From: Edaphobacter dinghuensis
GTDB lineage: Bacteria; Acidobacteriota; Terriglobia; Terriglobales; Acidobacteriaceae
Direction: 5' to 3'
Length of the DNA: 64,000 bases
NCBI RefSeq assembly: GCF_014640335.1
Contig: NZ_BMGT01000002.1
Coordinates: 124,001-188,000 of the forward strand
A model generated the notes under the pieces. It was not told where the DNA came from, ran no database searches, and saw only the letters and a program-made list of their open reading frames with translations. The translations under genes and the position numbers were made by a program. Shown here piece by piece: positions 54,443-61,838 of this stretch (positions within the stretch are counted from its first letter, which is position 1; each line of letters begins with the position of its first letter).

Positions 54443-55873
54443 GTTGTTGACAAGCCACATCTTGCCTACAGAATTGCCGCGATACTTTTCCATTCCGCGG
54501 TCTCTCACTTCAATCAAATATGCGCTGCTTACAAACTCCTGAATCATGTTGTCCAAGGCTTGTTTTGGATTGTGGGCATTACGGAACGCTGGTTGCCGGT
54601 GCAACATGGTTTTTATGTAGCGATAAGTAATGACGCGCTGATTCTTGTGATCTTGCGTGATGCCGTAGTTGCGCACATACGATGATTGCCATTCCTTTTT
54701 GAGATACTGCCTCAAGCAGTTCAATAGCTGTTCATGCTGAATTATGTGCGGACTAATATCGCCAACTTTGCCGGATTCAAAGCGGCTGATTGTTGTTTTG
54801 AGACTTGCATCAACAATGCTCTTGGCCCACTCCAAATGCTCAACAGTTATCATCGGCTGGATGTAATTCACGCCGACCGCAACAAGGGCTGCTAGTCTCA
54901 ACAACTGCATGTGGGCGCGGTTATAGAGTTGTTTTGTTATTTCATTGCTGGCGTTGTTGATCTGTCTGTCACAATCGTTTTCATAATCCCGCTGGAATTG
55001 ATTAGCAAAATCATCGGCAAAGCCAACTCTGATAACTTCGTTGCGACCTTCAATAAACTTCGAGTGAGCAGTAGCTTCAGAGAGTTTGTTTACAAGGTCT
55101 GGATGCGGGCGTGTCGTAGCGTTGTGGTTCGATGGTGGTCGCGGGCCTGAATATTCAAGATTCAAAATGCGCGACATGGTGCCTTCAGAGATGCTTGCTT
55201 CAGTGAAGGCTTTGAAATACTCCTCTTGAGTCGATTCCCCAAACATGCTGTATGCAGGCCGTTGAATAGCTGGAAAGTCTTTCGTGCCGTCAGCGAATAC
55301 GGAACCGGAAAGAATCTCCCCGTAACCAGACTTGTTATAAGCAGCTAGCTGAAACTGTTTCATTCCCTTGTCGTTAGCACTCGCATTCTTTGCGTTGAGC
55401 CTCTGAAAGTAATGTCCAATTTCAGGCACGATGCTAAGAACGCATTGCGAATTCTTTGCCATATAACGATTGGCTGCTTGTGGTGATGCAAAATTTGGAC
55501 CTATGCAATCCAACGACGGAACTTGTTCACGCACTGCTTCATTGATGCGGTGTATTCCGCTTGTTGCACCTTCCTTGCCAGTTCCTGTTGGAGCAAGCAG
55601 TGCTATATACAAATTCAAGCCAGTGTTGAATACGTTGTAACTGCGCCCGAAAATAGCAGCCATGTAAGCCATTGCAGCAGCCAACGCGACTATCGGAATG
55701 GGCTTGTAGGCAGAGTTGTAGATGAACTGTGCAATCCATCCAAGCAATCCGGGTGGAAGTTTTGGGTGTTCAACCACATCACTCGCTGGCTCTAACTCCT
55801 GCGTCGGTTCCGTTGTTATGGAGTCGTTGCTTGAGTCGAACGAATTGGGTTTGTCGATGCCAAAGGGGAACAT
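54434..55873 (-). CDS. DUF3987-like replication ATPase/helicase
   Basis: 479 residues from ATG 55873 (a TTG at 55927 is possible). Walker A APTGTGKEG lies near residue 99, followed by GPNFASPQAANRYMAKNSQCVLSIVPEIGHYF, a Walker B-like acid in VPEIG, and QRPAYSMFGESTQEEYFKAF, as in DUF3987 proteins thought to act in the replication of plasmids, phages and islands. No separate primase domain was seen. It is the second gene of the leftward operon after AlpA and ends at the iteron array. Confidence 0.75.
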   Translation of the reverse strand: MFPFGIDKPNSFDSSNDSITTEPTQELEPASDVVEHPKLPPGLLGWIAQFIYNSAYKPIPIVALAAAMAYMAAIFGRSYNVFNTGLNLYIALLAPTGTGKEGATSGIHRINEAVREQVPSLDCIGPNFASPQAANRYMAKNSQCVLSIVPEIGHYFQRLNAKNASANDKGMKQFQLAAYNKSGYGEILSGSVFADGTKDFPAIQRPAYSMFGESTQEEYFKAFTEASISEGTMSRILNLEYSGPRPPSNHNATTRPHPDLVNKLSEATAHSKFIEGRNEVIRVGFADDFANQFQRDYENDCDRQINNASNEITKQLYNRAHMQLLRLAALVAVGVNYIQPMITVEHLEWAKSIVDASLKTTISRFESGKVGDISPHIIQHEQLLNCLRQYLKKEWQSSYVRNYGITQDHKNQRVITYRYIKTMLHRQPAFRNAHNPKQALDNMIQEFVSSAYLIEVRDRGMEKYRGNSVGKMWLVNNVG

Positions 55874-55972
55874 GCGATGCACTCTTGTTTGAACTTGTGT
55901 GTTGTTTGGGTGGTTAGTAAGCCGCAATGCAAGCCCAAGCCAGCACTAGCAGAAGGGAGAACGTCAGCGTTC

Positions 55973-56167
55973 TCATGCCGCGCTGCTCTCGCTACGGTTT
56001 GTTCTGATAGTCTCGGCAATCCATGCTTCGACCTCTGATTGAAGCCACGCAACGGCGCGGCCACCGATCTTCACCGGCTTTGGAAAACCTTCTGACGCAT
56101 AGACAGCAGACCGGGATAGTCCTGTACGACCCATCACATCCGGCAACCTCAACAGTGTTTCGCCCAT
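55973..56167 (-). CDS. AlpA-family excisionase/regulator
   Basis: 64 residues (MGETLLRLPDVMGRTGLSRSAVY..GFPKPVKIGGRAVAWLQSEVEAWIAE). This is the AlpA fold: a MerR-like helix-turn-helix that activates excision or replication genes of P4-like elements. Start has AGGAGGAAAT. It heads the leftward operon, with the 56229-56278 palindrome upstream. Confidence 0.9.
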   Translation of the reverse strand: MGETLLRLPDVMGRTGLSRSAVYASEGFPKPVKIGGRAVAWLQSEVEAWIAETIRTNRSESSAA

Positions 56168-56228
56168 ATTTCCTCCTGATGTCCAACTGAAATCCCTTGG
56201 ACATGAAGGCGAGTATGGGTCGAATTTT

Positions 56229-56278
56229 GTAATCCGCCAAATAATCAGTAATCTAAAATATATAAAACTGGATTACAC
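56229..56278. promoter_or_regulatory. Inverted repeat in the alpA/zinc-finger divergent promoter region
   Basis: TGTAATCC (56229-56236) and GGATTACA (56271-56278) flank 34 AT-rich bases, including TATATAAAA. A probable operator for either divergent gene. Confidence 0.6.
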
Positions 56279-56285
56279 TATTTTT

Positions 56286-56924
56286 ATGAAGACGGCGAAG
56301 GGCTATCAAGATGAAGTGAGCTTGCTAACGCTGCAAGGAATTGCAGACGTTCTAAACGACGGCTCACAGGCAAGCACACAGGTGGACGAGACTGCCCACA
56401 ATAGGCTTGTCGATCTTGTGACCCGGTGGCTGGAATCAGGCCCGGACATTAGGAAGATGCACCGTCGCGCAACAGACCCGAACTTCTGGCAGATTGCATC
56501 AACTTGGGAAGGCCGATTGACGTTCGTTGCTGAAGGTGGGGCGCAAATGCTTCCGGTTCCCGGCAAAGATGCCGATATTGTGTCGGTCTATTTCATTCAG
56601 TTGTTGCTCAACCCTGAGCGGCTACGTTTGAATGCGCCATGCAAGCAATGCTGTCGTTGGTTTATCAAGCAGCAAAAAGGCCGTCAGACGGTGTATTGCT
56701 CCAAGACCTGCAAGAGCAATGCGCTTGTGGGAAACAAACGTCGCAATGACCGCAAGAAGAAACTGGAAGAAATTGGGGACGCTATAGCGAACTATCTCGA
56801 CAGTTCAAGCCAGTTGCGCTCAAAGATGAAATGGCAGGAGTACGTCGAACAAGCTGTGGACGATGTGACACCCAATTTCCTCACCCGCGCCGTCAAAGCT
56901 GGGGAAATCCAGCCGCCAATCTAA
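56286..56924 (+). CDS. CGNR-type zinc-finger protein
   Basis: 212 residues. A cysteine set (CKQCCRWFIKQQKGRQTVYCSKTCKSN, about residues 118-144) resembles the CGNR/ABATE zinc finger, a DNA-binding end to stress or phage-related regulators; the N-terminal 110 residues form the ligand-sensing-like part. It is divergent from alpA, only 118 bases away, without a clear ribosome site (a leaderless mRNA is possible). It may be the repressor of Island B. Confidence 0.68.
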   Translation: MKTAKGYQDEVSLLTLQGIADVLNDGSQASTQVDETAHNRLVDLVTRWLESGPDIRKMHRRATDPNFWQIASTWEGRLTFVAEGGAQMLPVPGKDADIVSVYFIQLLLNPERLRLNAPCKQCCRWFIKQQKGRQTVYCSKTCKSNALVGNKRRNDRKKKLEEIGDAIANYLDSSSQLRSKMKWQEYVEQAVDDVTPNFLTRAVKAGEIQPPI

Positions 56925-56949
56925 AAGACGAACCTGTTTTGCCTACGGG

Positions 56950-56969
56950 GGGGGTATTTTCGGGGGTAT
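56950..56969 (+). repeat. GGGGGTAT repeats, right end of Island B
   Basis: Two copies 12 bases apart, followed by TTCCTCAAACATCAAAGCAG, matching the repeat set near the left end (48639-48672). Likely integrase arm sites. Confidence 0.65.
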
Positions 56970-57026
56970 TCCTCAAACATCAAAGCAGTAAGTAGATGAA
57001 ACTAAATTGCTTAGTGGCGTTATATG

Positions 57027-57044
57027 AATCCCTGTCTCCGCCAC
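57027..57044 (+). repeat. Attachment-site repeat, copy 3 (decayed)
   Basis: GAATCCCTGTCT then CCGCCAC; compared with the tRNA end a two-base deletion is present. It marks the right end of Island B. Confidence 0.78.
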
Positions 57045-57396
57045 TTTAGAATCAATAACTTACGTTGAGCAATCGCTCCGTGAAGATTCTAAGCCTGAGT
57101 GCTCGGCAACGTAAAAATTCAACACCTATAAATAATTTAAGAAAACGACTTTTACGAAAATCGCCGTGCTGCCTGCGAGAACCACGTTCCTCGGCAGGAG
57201 CAACTATTTCGTGACCCTTTTTCTTCTCGGTTCATTTGATGTTCCCTACTTCCCTACTACTCAGCTGAACGGATTGTGATCTCTTTACAAATCTTGAGAT
57301 TGCTTCACCAATCTTTACTGCACGCCTGTTGCCGCAATGCTGAAATGAAACGCGAGCAAGAAAGAGGGTGTCAATGAGGCAGGTATGGAGCATGCG

Positions 57397-58176
57397 ATGA
57401 AAGCAAAGTTTACCGTTTTGACGACGTTGACGATTGCAGGGCTCATCAGTTCTGCGGTTGCAATATGGATACAGTGGTTCTCAGGCGATCCTGCCTATCC
57501 CAAATTTCCTCCAGGGCCTGTGGTATTTATTGCCGTGGCGGCGATTGTTACGATAGGAACCCGCTGGTGGTGGACGCCTCTGATCGGAGCGCTGATCGCG
57601 TTATTAGTGACTTCCGGCTGGTTTGCGCGTATGCCTGCGGGAGTTCTGCGGCTGACCCATCCCGGTTCAGTCGGTAAATTTGCCGCTGGCATCTTTGTCG
57701 GCACGTTACTACAAATTACCGCACTTCTGTTTACGGACATCGCAGGGCTTGCAGCAACTATCCAGAACTACAGACGGATGAAAAGAGCGAGCGACAGCGC
57801 AAAGATTGCATGTCGCTTGTTTGGCGGATTGTCTGTCTTCATGGCGGTCCTAGCAATCGTTAGCGGCACTCAGATGAACAAGTATCACAATCTAATGCTG
57901 CTCATTTGGGGAACGTTAGCGCTAGCTGTTAGCTTTATGAGGACGAAAGTAGCCGGCCGCTTCTGCATAGGATCTGGAATTTTCTATCTTGCACTGGCTA
58001 TTCTTGGCATGCTGTTTGGTGACCCAACTATAAATAGAGCCTGGCCTATCGGGCCAATGCTTCTACATACGGGAGATCATATCTATCATCTTGTATTAGG
58101 CTCTATTTTTCTTAGCATGGGATTGCTATCGGAACGAAATAACAATACCGCCGAAGGCAAGTACATTACTTCGTGA
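57397..58176 (+). CDS. Multi-pass membrane protein, unknown
   Basis: About 259 residues with six to seven hydrophobic segments (TLTIAGLISSAVAIWI, VVFIAVAAIVTIG, WWTPLIGALIALLVTSGW, GIFVGTLLQITALLFTDIAGLAA, LFGGLSVFMAVLAIV, IFYLALAILGMLF, LVLGSIFLSMGLL). The end, LLHTGDHIYHLVLGSIFL, recalls DUF4383-like membrane proteins. Start 57397 has GGAG upstream; an ATG at 57385 is also possible. First chromosomal gene after Island B. Confidence 0.7.
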   Translation: MKAKFTVLTTLTIAGLISSAVAIWIQWFSGDPAYPKFPPGPVVFIAVAAIVTIGTRWWWTPLIGALIALLVTSGWFARMPAGVLRLTHPGSVGKFAAGIFVGTLLQITALLFTDIAGLAATIQNYRRMKRASDSAKIACRLFGGLSVFMAVLAIVSGTQMNKYHNLMLLIWGTLALAVSFMRTKVAGRFCIGSGIFYLALAILGMLFGDPTINRAWPIGPMLLHTGDHIYHLVLGSIFLSMGLLSERNNNTAEGKYITS

Positions 58177-58192
58177 TCTAAAAGCGATTTAA

Positions 58193-58230
58193 AGGTGTAT
58201 CGGCTTGGATCGCTCCAAACCGATACACCT
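58193..58230. terminator. Terminator between convergent genes
   Basis: AGGTGTATCGG and CCGATACACCT with an extended imperfect stem (TTGGA/TCCAA) and a small loop. On the minus strand it is followed by TTTAAATCGCTTTT, suiting the outer-membrane gene. Confidence 0.72.
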
Positions 58231-58249
58231 CATCTGGAGCAGTTCTACC

Positions 58250-60046
58250 CTAGAAGTGCCAAATCAGATCGGCAGCCAGCGTAAGCGCCTGATTCTTCCC
58301 TAGGCCTAGAGGATTTGGAGGGTTTCCTTGAGAGACACTCTGAAGATTAGCGATCGAAGCTCCAGGAGAGATATTCAGAGCCGTAACGCCGTACTTCGTA
58401 TAGGCATGAGTGTAGCTGACCTCAGGGCGGAAAGTAATGGTAGAACCGGCCCAGAAGTCAAACCCAACCATATGCTCTTCGTATTTGGCTGGCGTGCCGG
58501 TACGTTGCCCCTTGATGTCATCCACATATTCGTTGCGGATGTTTAGCGACGCCTGGTTATGCCAGAAGTTATGCTCAAGGTAGTTGGTAATCGCTACATC
58601 CGGAGCATAGCAGCGTGCCGATTGTTTCGCCGCAGGAAGACGCGGATCCTGACAAACAGCGCCGAAGTTTAGGTTGACCGCGCCCTGTCCAGGGCGCTGA
58701 AAAGTAGTTTCAGGCCAAGGCGTTCTTGCTGTTGGAGCATATTGGATTCCTGTAGCCGGATCTATTCCATTGTACCAATACATATTAGGCGTAGCTTTCA
58801 TGTACTGATACCAGAACTCGGTATCGGTATGCCATCTGGCGTTGATGCGGTGATACCAGGTCTCATAGTATGCGGCTAAATTGTTATAGGCATACTTACC
58901 ATCATTGATACTATTGGCACAGGTATTCAGAGCGTTTCCACCATTGGACCAGGTAAAGGTTGCGCAGAAGTTTCCGGTCACCTTGGCATCGGTAGTCCAG
59001 GGCATCACGTCGCAGCCGGGGGAGAGGCCGCCCTGTACCGTCCAGTGGCTAGAAGCCTTGACGGTTACATTTACGCCCGTCTGCGTATAGCAGTCGAAGG
59101 TATACAAGATAGAGTGCGAGTAGGTGTAGTTGTTTGGAGCTAACTGTGCCTCAATGTCAGGCAACGAGATGTAGCGGCCAACGCGAACATCCATCCCCTC
59201 TCCAACATGAGGAAAATAGAAATCGTAGTATGCCATTACCGGATCGAATCCATACTGATTATTTTTGAGTAATAACTGCTGACTCAACATGCCCTTGGCC
59301 GTAGTGAAGCGATAGTCAACGCCGTACAGCAAAGTTAGCCTGTAACCCCAATCAAAATGTTCTTTCTGTGCCGTGTTAGGGATTTTTTCAAAGTAGAGTG
59401 CCGCTTGGTCTAACTGAACAGTATTAGCATACTCGTCGTAAGCCGAGGGAAAGTTTGATGGAATTCCCTTTGAAGCATTGGTCTTATTATTCGTCGAGCC
59501 ATTCGCTCCAATCTCAATCCATCCATAGATTTTTGATTTTGACTTGTTCTCATTGATGGCTTGCATCAGAGGATAGGTTTGACCGTCGGGCACACCTATG
59601 AGCGGAGTTCCGCCAATTGGCCAGTCCGTACCGGGGTACGGAGGTGAAAAAATCGGAGCTGGGGTTCCGCGACGCGGCTCCTTCGTGATGGTAACTGGAC
59701 CATTTCCGGCCCAATCCGATACATAAGCTCGTCCCAGGCGGTGAAAAAATCCATTATCAGGGGGAGTAGTTGGAGTTGCGGGAGCTGGCGCAGCCGTCGT
59801 TGAGCTGGAAGCATCCTGAAGCAAAATATAAGTGTTTGACGCCGAATCCGTCGAGGCTACAGTCGACGAGACCTTCGCACTGAACAAGGATAGGTTTTCA
59901 GGTGCGATGATAACCCCGTGGGCCCTGTCAACACTAGAATTGTCAGGAGATGCCGACTCCTGCGAACTGATCTTCGCTAGTGCGGATGAAGTAGTGAAAA
60001 TAAAAATCAATACGAAAAAGGTAAAAATCTTTGTAATATAATTCAT
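58250..60046 (-). CDS. Outer-membrane beta-barrel protein (BBP2/OmpL-like porin)
   Basis: 598 residues. Signal peptide MNYITKIFTFFVLIFIFTTSSALA; a low-complexity alanine/threonine/proline linker (about 60-85); then an amphipathic barrel from about 165 on (IYGWIEIGANGSTN, FDWGYRLTLLYGVDYRFTTAKG, DFYFPHVGEGMDVRVGRYISL, NIRNEYVDDIKGQRTG) ending in the outer-membrane signature WHF. This pattern matches putative beta-barrel porin-2 of Acidobacteria and Planctomycetes. Solute unknown. Confidence 0.85.
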   Translation of the reverse strand: MNYITKIFTFFVLIFIFTTSSALAKISSQESASPDNSSVDRAHGVIIAPENLSLFSAKVSSTVASTDSASNTYILLQDASSSTTAAPAPATPTTPPDNGFFHRLGRAYVSDWAGNGPVTITKEPRRGTPAPIFSPPYPGTDWPIGGTPLIGVPDGQTYPLMQAINENKSKSKIYGWIEIGANGSTNNKTNASKGIPSNFPSAYDEYANTVQLDQAALYFEKIPNTAQKEHFDWGYRLTLLYGVDYRFTTAKGMLSQQLLLKNNQYGFDPVMAYYDFYFPHVGEGMDVRVGRYISLPDIEAQLAPNNYTYSHSILYTFDCYTQTGVNVTVKASSHWTVQGGLSPGCDVMPWTTDAKVTGNFCATFTWSNGGNALNTCANSINDGKYAYNNLAAYYETWYHRINARWHTDTEFWYQYMKATPNMYWYNGIDPATGIQYAPTARTPWPETTFQRPGQGAVNLNFGAVCQDPRLPAAKQSARCYAPDVAITNYLEHNFWHNQASLNIRNEYVDDIKGQRTGTPAKYEEHMVGFDFWAGSTITFRPEVSYTHAYTKYGVTALNISPGASIANLQSVSQGNPPNPLGLGKNQALTLAADLIWHF

Positions 60047-60277
60047 GCAAAAATGCATTTATGTGGCCTTTCATCTACTGAAAATCAAGTTGAAAAAATA
60101 CGGCACTCTTATCTTTTGCAAGAATTGTTGCTTCTCAACCGATGTTCGTAATCCATACAGATATGGAAATTCTCCCTGCATTAGGAAGACATAAGGAACC
60201 TATAGAAGTTTTATAAAGATTGAGTTTATAAAAGGCTTCAGTAAATAACAGCATTGAGCTCTCTGCCAGCCAAGCTT

Positions 60278-60682
60278 TTAGAGCTTACCTGGTTGGCTAA
60301 CTTGCACCTGTTTTGACTTCAGCTCGTACTGAGTCGCACGATGTAGCATTTGGTTAGCTTCATATGCGTAATAGTCGTAGAGGTTATGAGCGGAGTCTGC
60401 GGGAGCAGGATATTTCACTCCCACGCTAACTGAGACTTGTCTCCGACGCTCCCACTCTGATTTCTCGTCAGCTGCTTTCGCGCTAAAGGATCGCTGTTGT
60501 TGGTGAAAATAGAGTGCGAGAGCGCTATTCTGTTCTGGCGTATGTGCCGCGACAATATATTTTTTCAACTCATGTCGGCTTAACGTATGCCCTGTCAGCG
60601 GCACAATTGATTGTGCACGCAATAACACAGAGAACCCCAAAACCACTCCCAGCACAAGTACGGGCCGTACTGTATTACTCAT
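60278..60682 (-). CDS. Small exported protein, unknown
   Basis: 134 residues. Signal peptide MSNTVRPVLVLGVVLGFSVLLRAQ; helix-rich mature part (HTPEQNSALALYFHQQQRSFSAKAADEKSEWERRRQ). Start 60682 has GGGAGGAAT upstream. It lies between the porin and the two-component genes. Unrecognised. Confidence 0.65.
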   Translation of the reverse strand: MSNTVRPVLVLGVVLGFSVLLRAQSIVPLTGHTLSRHELKKYIVAAHTPEQNSALALYFHQQQRSFSAKAADEKSEWERRRQVSVSVGVKYPAPADSAHNLYDYYAYEANQMLHRATQYELKSKQVQVSQPGKL

Positions 60683-60896
60683 TTCGAATTCCTCCCTAAT
60701 CACACTTGAATTGAAGTTAAATAAGGGAGGCATAGGGAGAAACCCCGCTAATTGGCAGGCGATAACATGGCCAGTGCACACACCACTGTTCTCGGCAATG
60801 AATTACAGTGGCTATAAATAGAAATCTTTATGCAATCTTAATGCGCTCGCAGAGATGCTTGTATCGATATAAATAGCAACTTGGTGAGAGGAAGAG

Positions 60897-61157
60897 ATGA
60901 ATCACGATATAGCTATAAGCTGCTATCGCGAGCACCAGCGAATTACATTTGAAAGAATCCTGGCTGCAAACATCGATGAAGAAGCGGAGTTGCACTCGAA
61001 GAATAATGCAGATGCCAAGACAGTAAATGAGGCACTCAAGTTACGCGTGGCAATCAATGCAATGCAGAATGGCTTGAAGGGCTTGGGTGGAGGAAAACGC
61101 GATCACTGTTCCTGCGAACTCTGCTCCTCTGTTTCAAATGAATCCGAAAATCTATAA
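60897..61157 (+). CDS. Small protein, uncertain
   Basis: 86 residues (MNHDIAISCYREHQRITFERILAANIDEEAEL...), with GAGAGGAAGAG before the ATG. The 3' 55 bases overlap the end of the convergent response regulator gene. Two cysteines close together (CSCELCSS) near the end. The ribosome site favours a real gene, but no family is seen. Confidence 0.45.
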   Translation: MNHDIAISCYREHQRITFERILAANIDEEAELHSKNNADAKTVNEALKLRVAINAMQNGLKGLGGGKRDHCSCELCSSVSNESENL

Positions 61158-61837
61158 CCAAGGTGAGGCTCGGTTAGAAGATAGAATGGATTCGAAGGGT
61201 CATCTTCCAGCTTCTTCCGTATCTGGCATACAAATGTACGTAGATACTCCAATTCGTTGCCATATTCAGTACCCCACACCGAAGTAAGTAACTTCGCATG
61301 GCGAACAGGTAAGCCTGCGTTCTGCATGAGATAGTGCAGCAGATCGAACTCTTTTGGTGTTAGCTGAAGCACTTGGCCTGCCTTTGTAACAATGCGACGT
61401 TCCGGATGCAGCACAATTTCTCCAATATGAATCACTGCGTTTTTATTATTCTCTGTAATCAATGACCGGCGCACTGCGGCTCGCAACCGAGCGCTTAGTT
61501 CACCCACATGAAATGGCTTCGTCACAAAATCATCTGCTCCCGCATCCAATGCTTCAATTTTATCTTCTTCGCGGTCACGGACAGTTAACATAAGAATTGA
61601 AAGCCTTGGAGCAGCGCGGCGCATTAGTCGACAGGTATCGATTCCGCTCATTCCTGGCATGTTAATGTCCAGGAGCGCGGCAGCAAATTGGGTCATTCGT
61701 ATCAGTGCCAATGCTTCTTCCTCACGGCCGGCAGTAATCACCGTAAAGCCCAGACTAGATAAGGTAGCTTGCAATGCCTGACGGATCGAGGATTCGTCAT
61801 CGACAATCAGGATTTTATTATCTTCAAAATTCAACAT
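61103..61837 (-). CDS. KdpE-like response regulator (OmpR family)
   Basis: 244 residues. Receiver with acidic pair in ILIVDDE, phospho-acceptor in AALLDINMPGMSG and Lys in VTKPF; winged-helix DNA-binding domain from about 140 (LTPKEFDLLHYLMQNAG, VWGTEYGNELEYLRTFVCQIRKKLE). The VCQIRKKLE ending resembles KdpE. The start lies one base after the stop of the kinase gene, with GGGGGAT as ribosome site, so the pair is coupled. No kdpFABC genes are in the window, so potassium control is not established. Confidence 0.9.
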   Translation of the reverse strand: MLNFEDNKILIVDDESSIRQALQATLSSLGFTVITAGREEEALALIRMTQFAAALLDINMPGMSGIDTCRLMRRAAPRLSILMLTVRDREEDKIEALDAGADDFVTKPFHVGELSARLRAAVRRSLITENNKNAVIHIGEIVLHPERRIVTKAGQVLQLTPKEFDLLHYLMQNAGLPVRHAKLLTSVWGTEYGNELEYLRTFVCQIRKKLEDDPSNPFYLLTEPHLGYRFSDSFETEEQSSQEQ

Positions 61838-61838
61838 C

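Larger units (their letters stand above)
48516..57044. mobile_element. Island B: satellite-like element with replication module
   Basis: About 8.5 kb between the second and third attachment copies. Content: P4-type integrase, unknown cargo, serine recombinase, and a leftward operon of AlpA, DUF3987-like ATPase, an iteron array and six small genes. The base composition is more AT-rich than the chromosome. No capsid or tail gene was seen. Gene order recalls phage-inducible chromosomal islands and P4-type satellites. Confidence 0.88.
56925..57396. other. Right end of Island B and chromosome flank
   Basis: 472 bases without a supported gene. It holds two GGGGGTAT arm-type repeats (56950-56969), the third attachment copy near 57027-57044, and from 57045 a flank related to the sequence just right of the intact tRNA. 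A weak hairpin (CTGCC...GGCAG) lies near 57167-57200. Confidence 0.6.
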
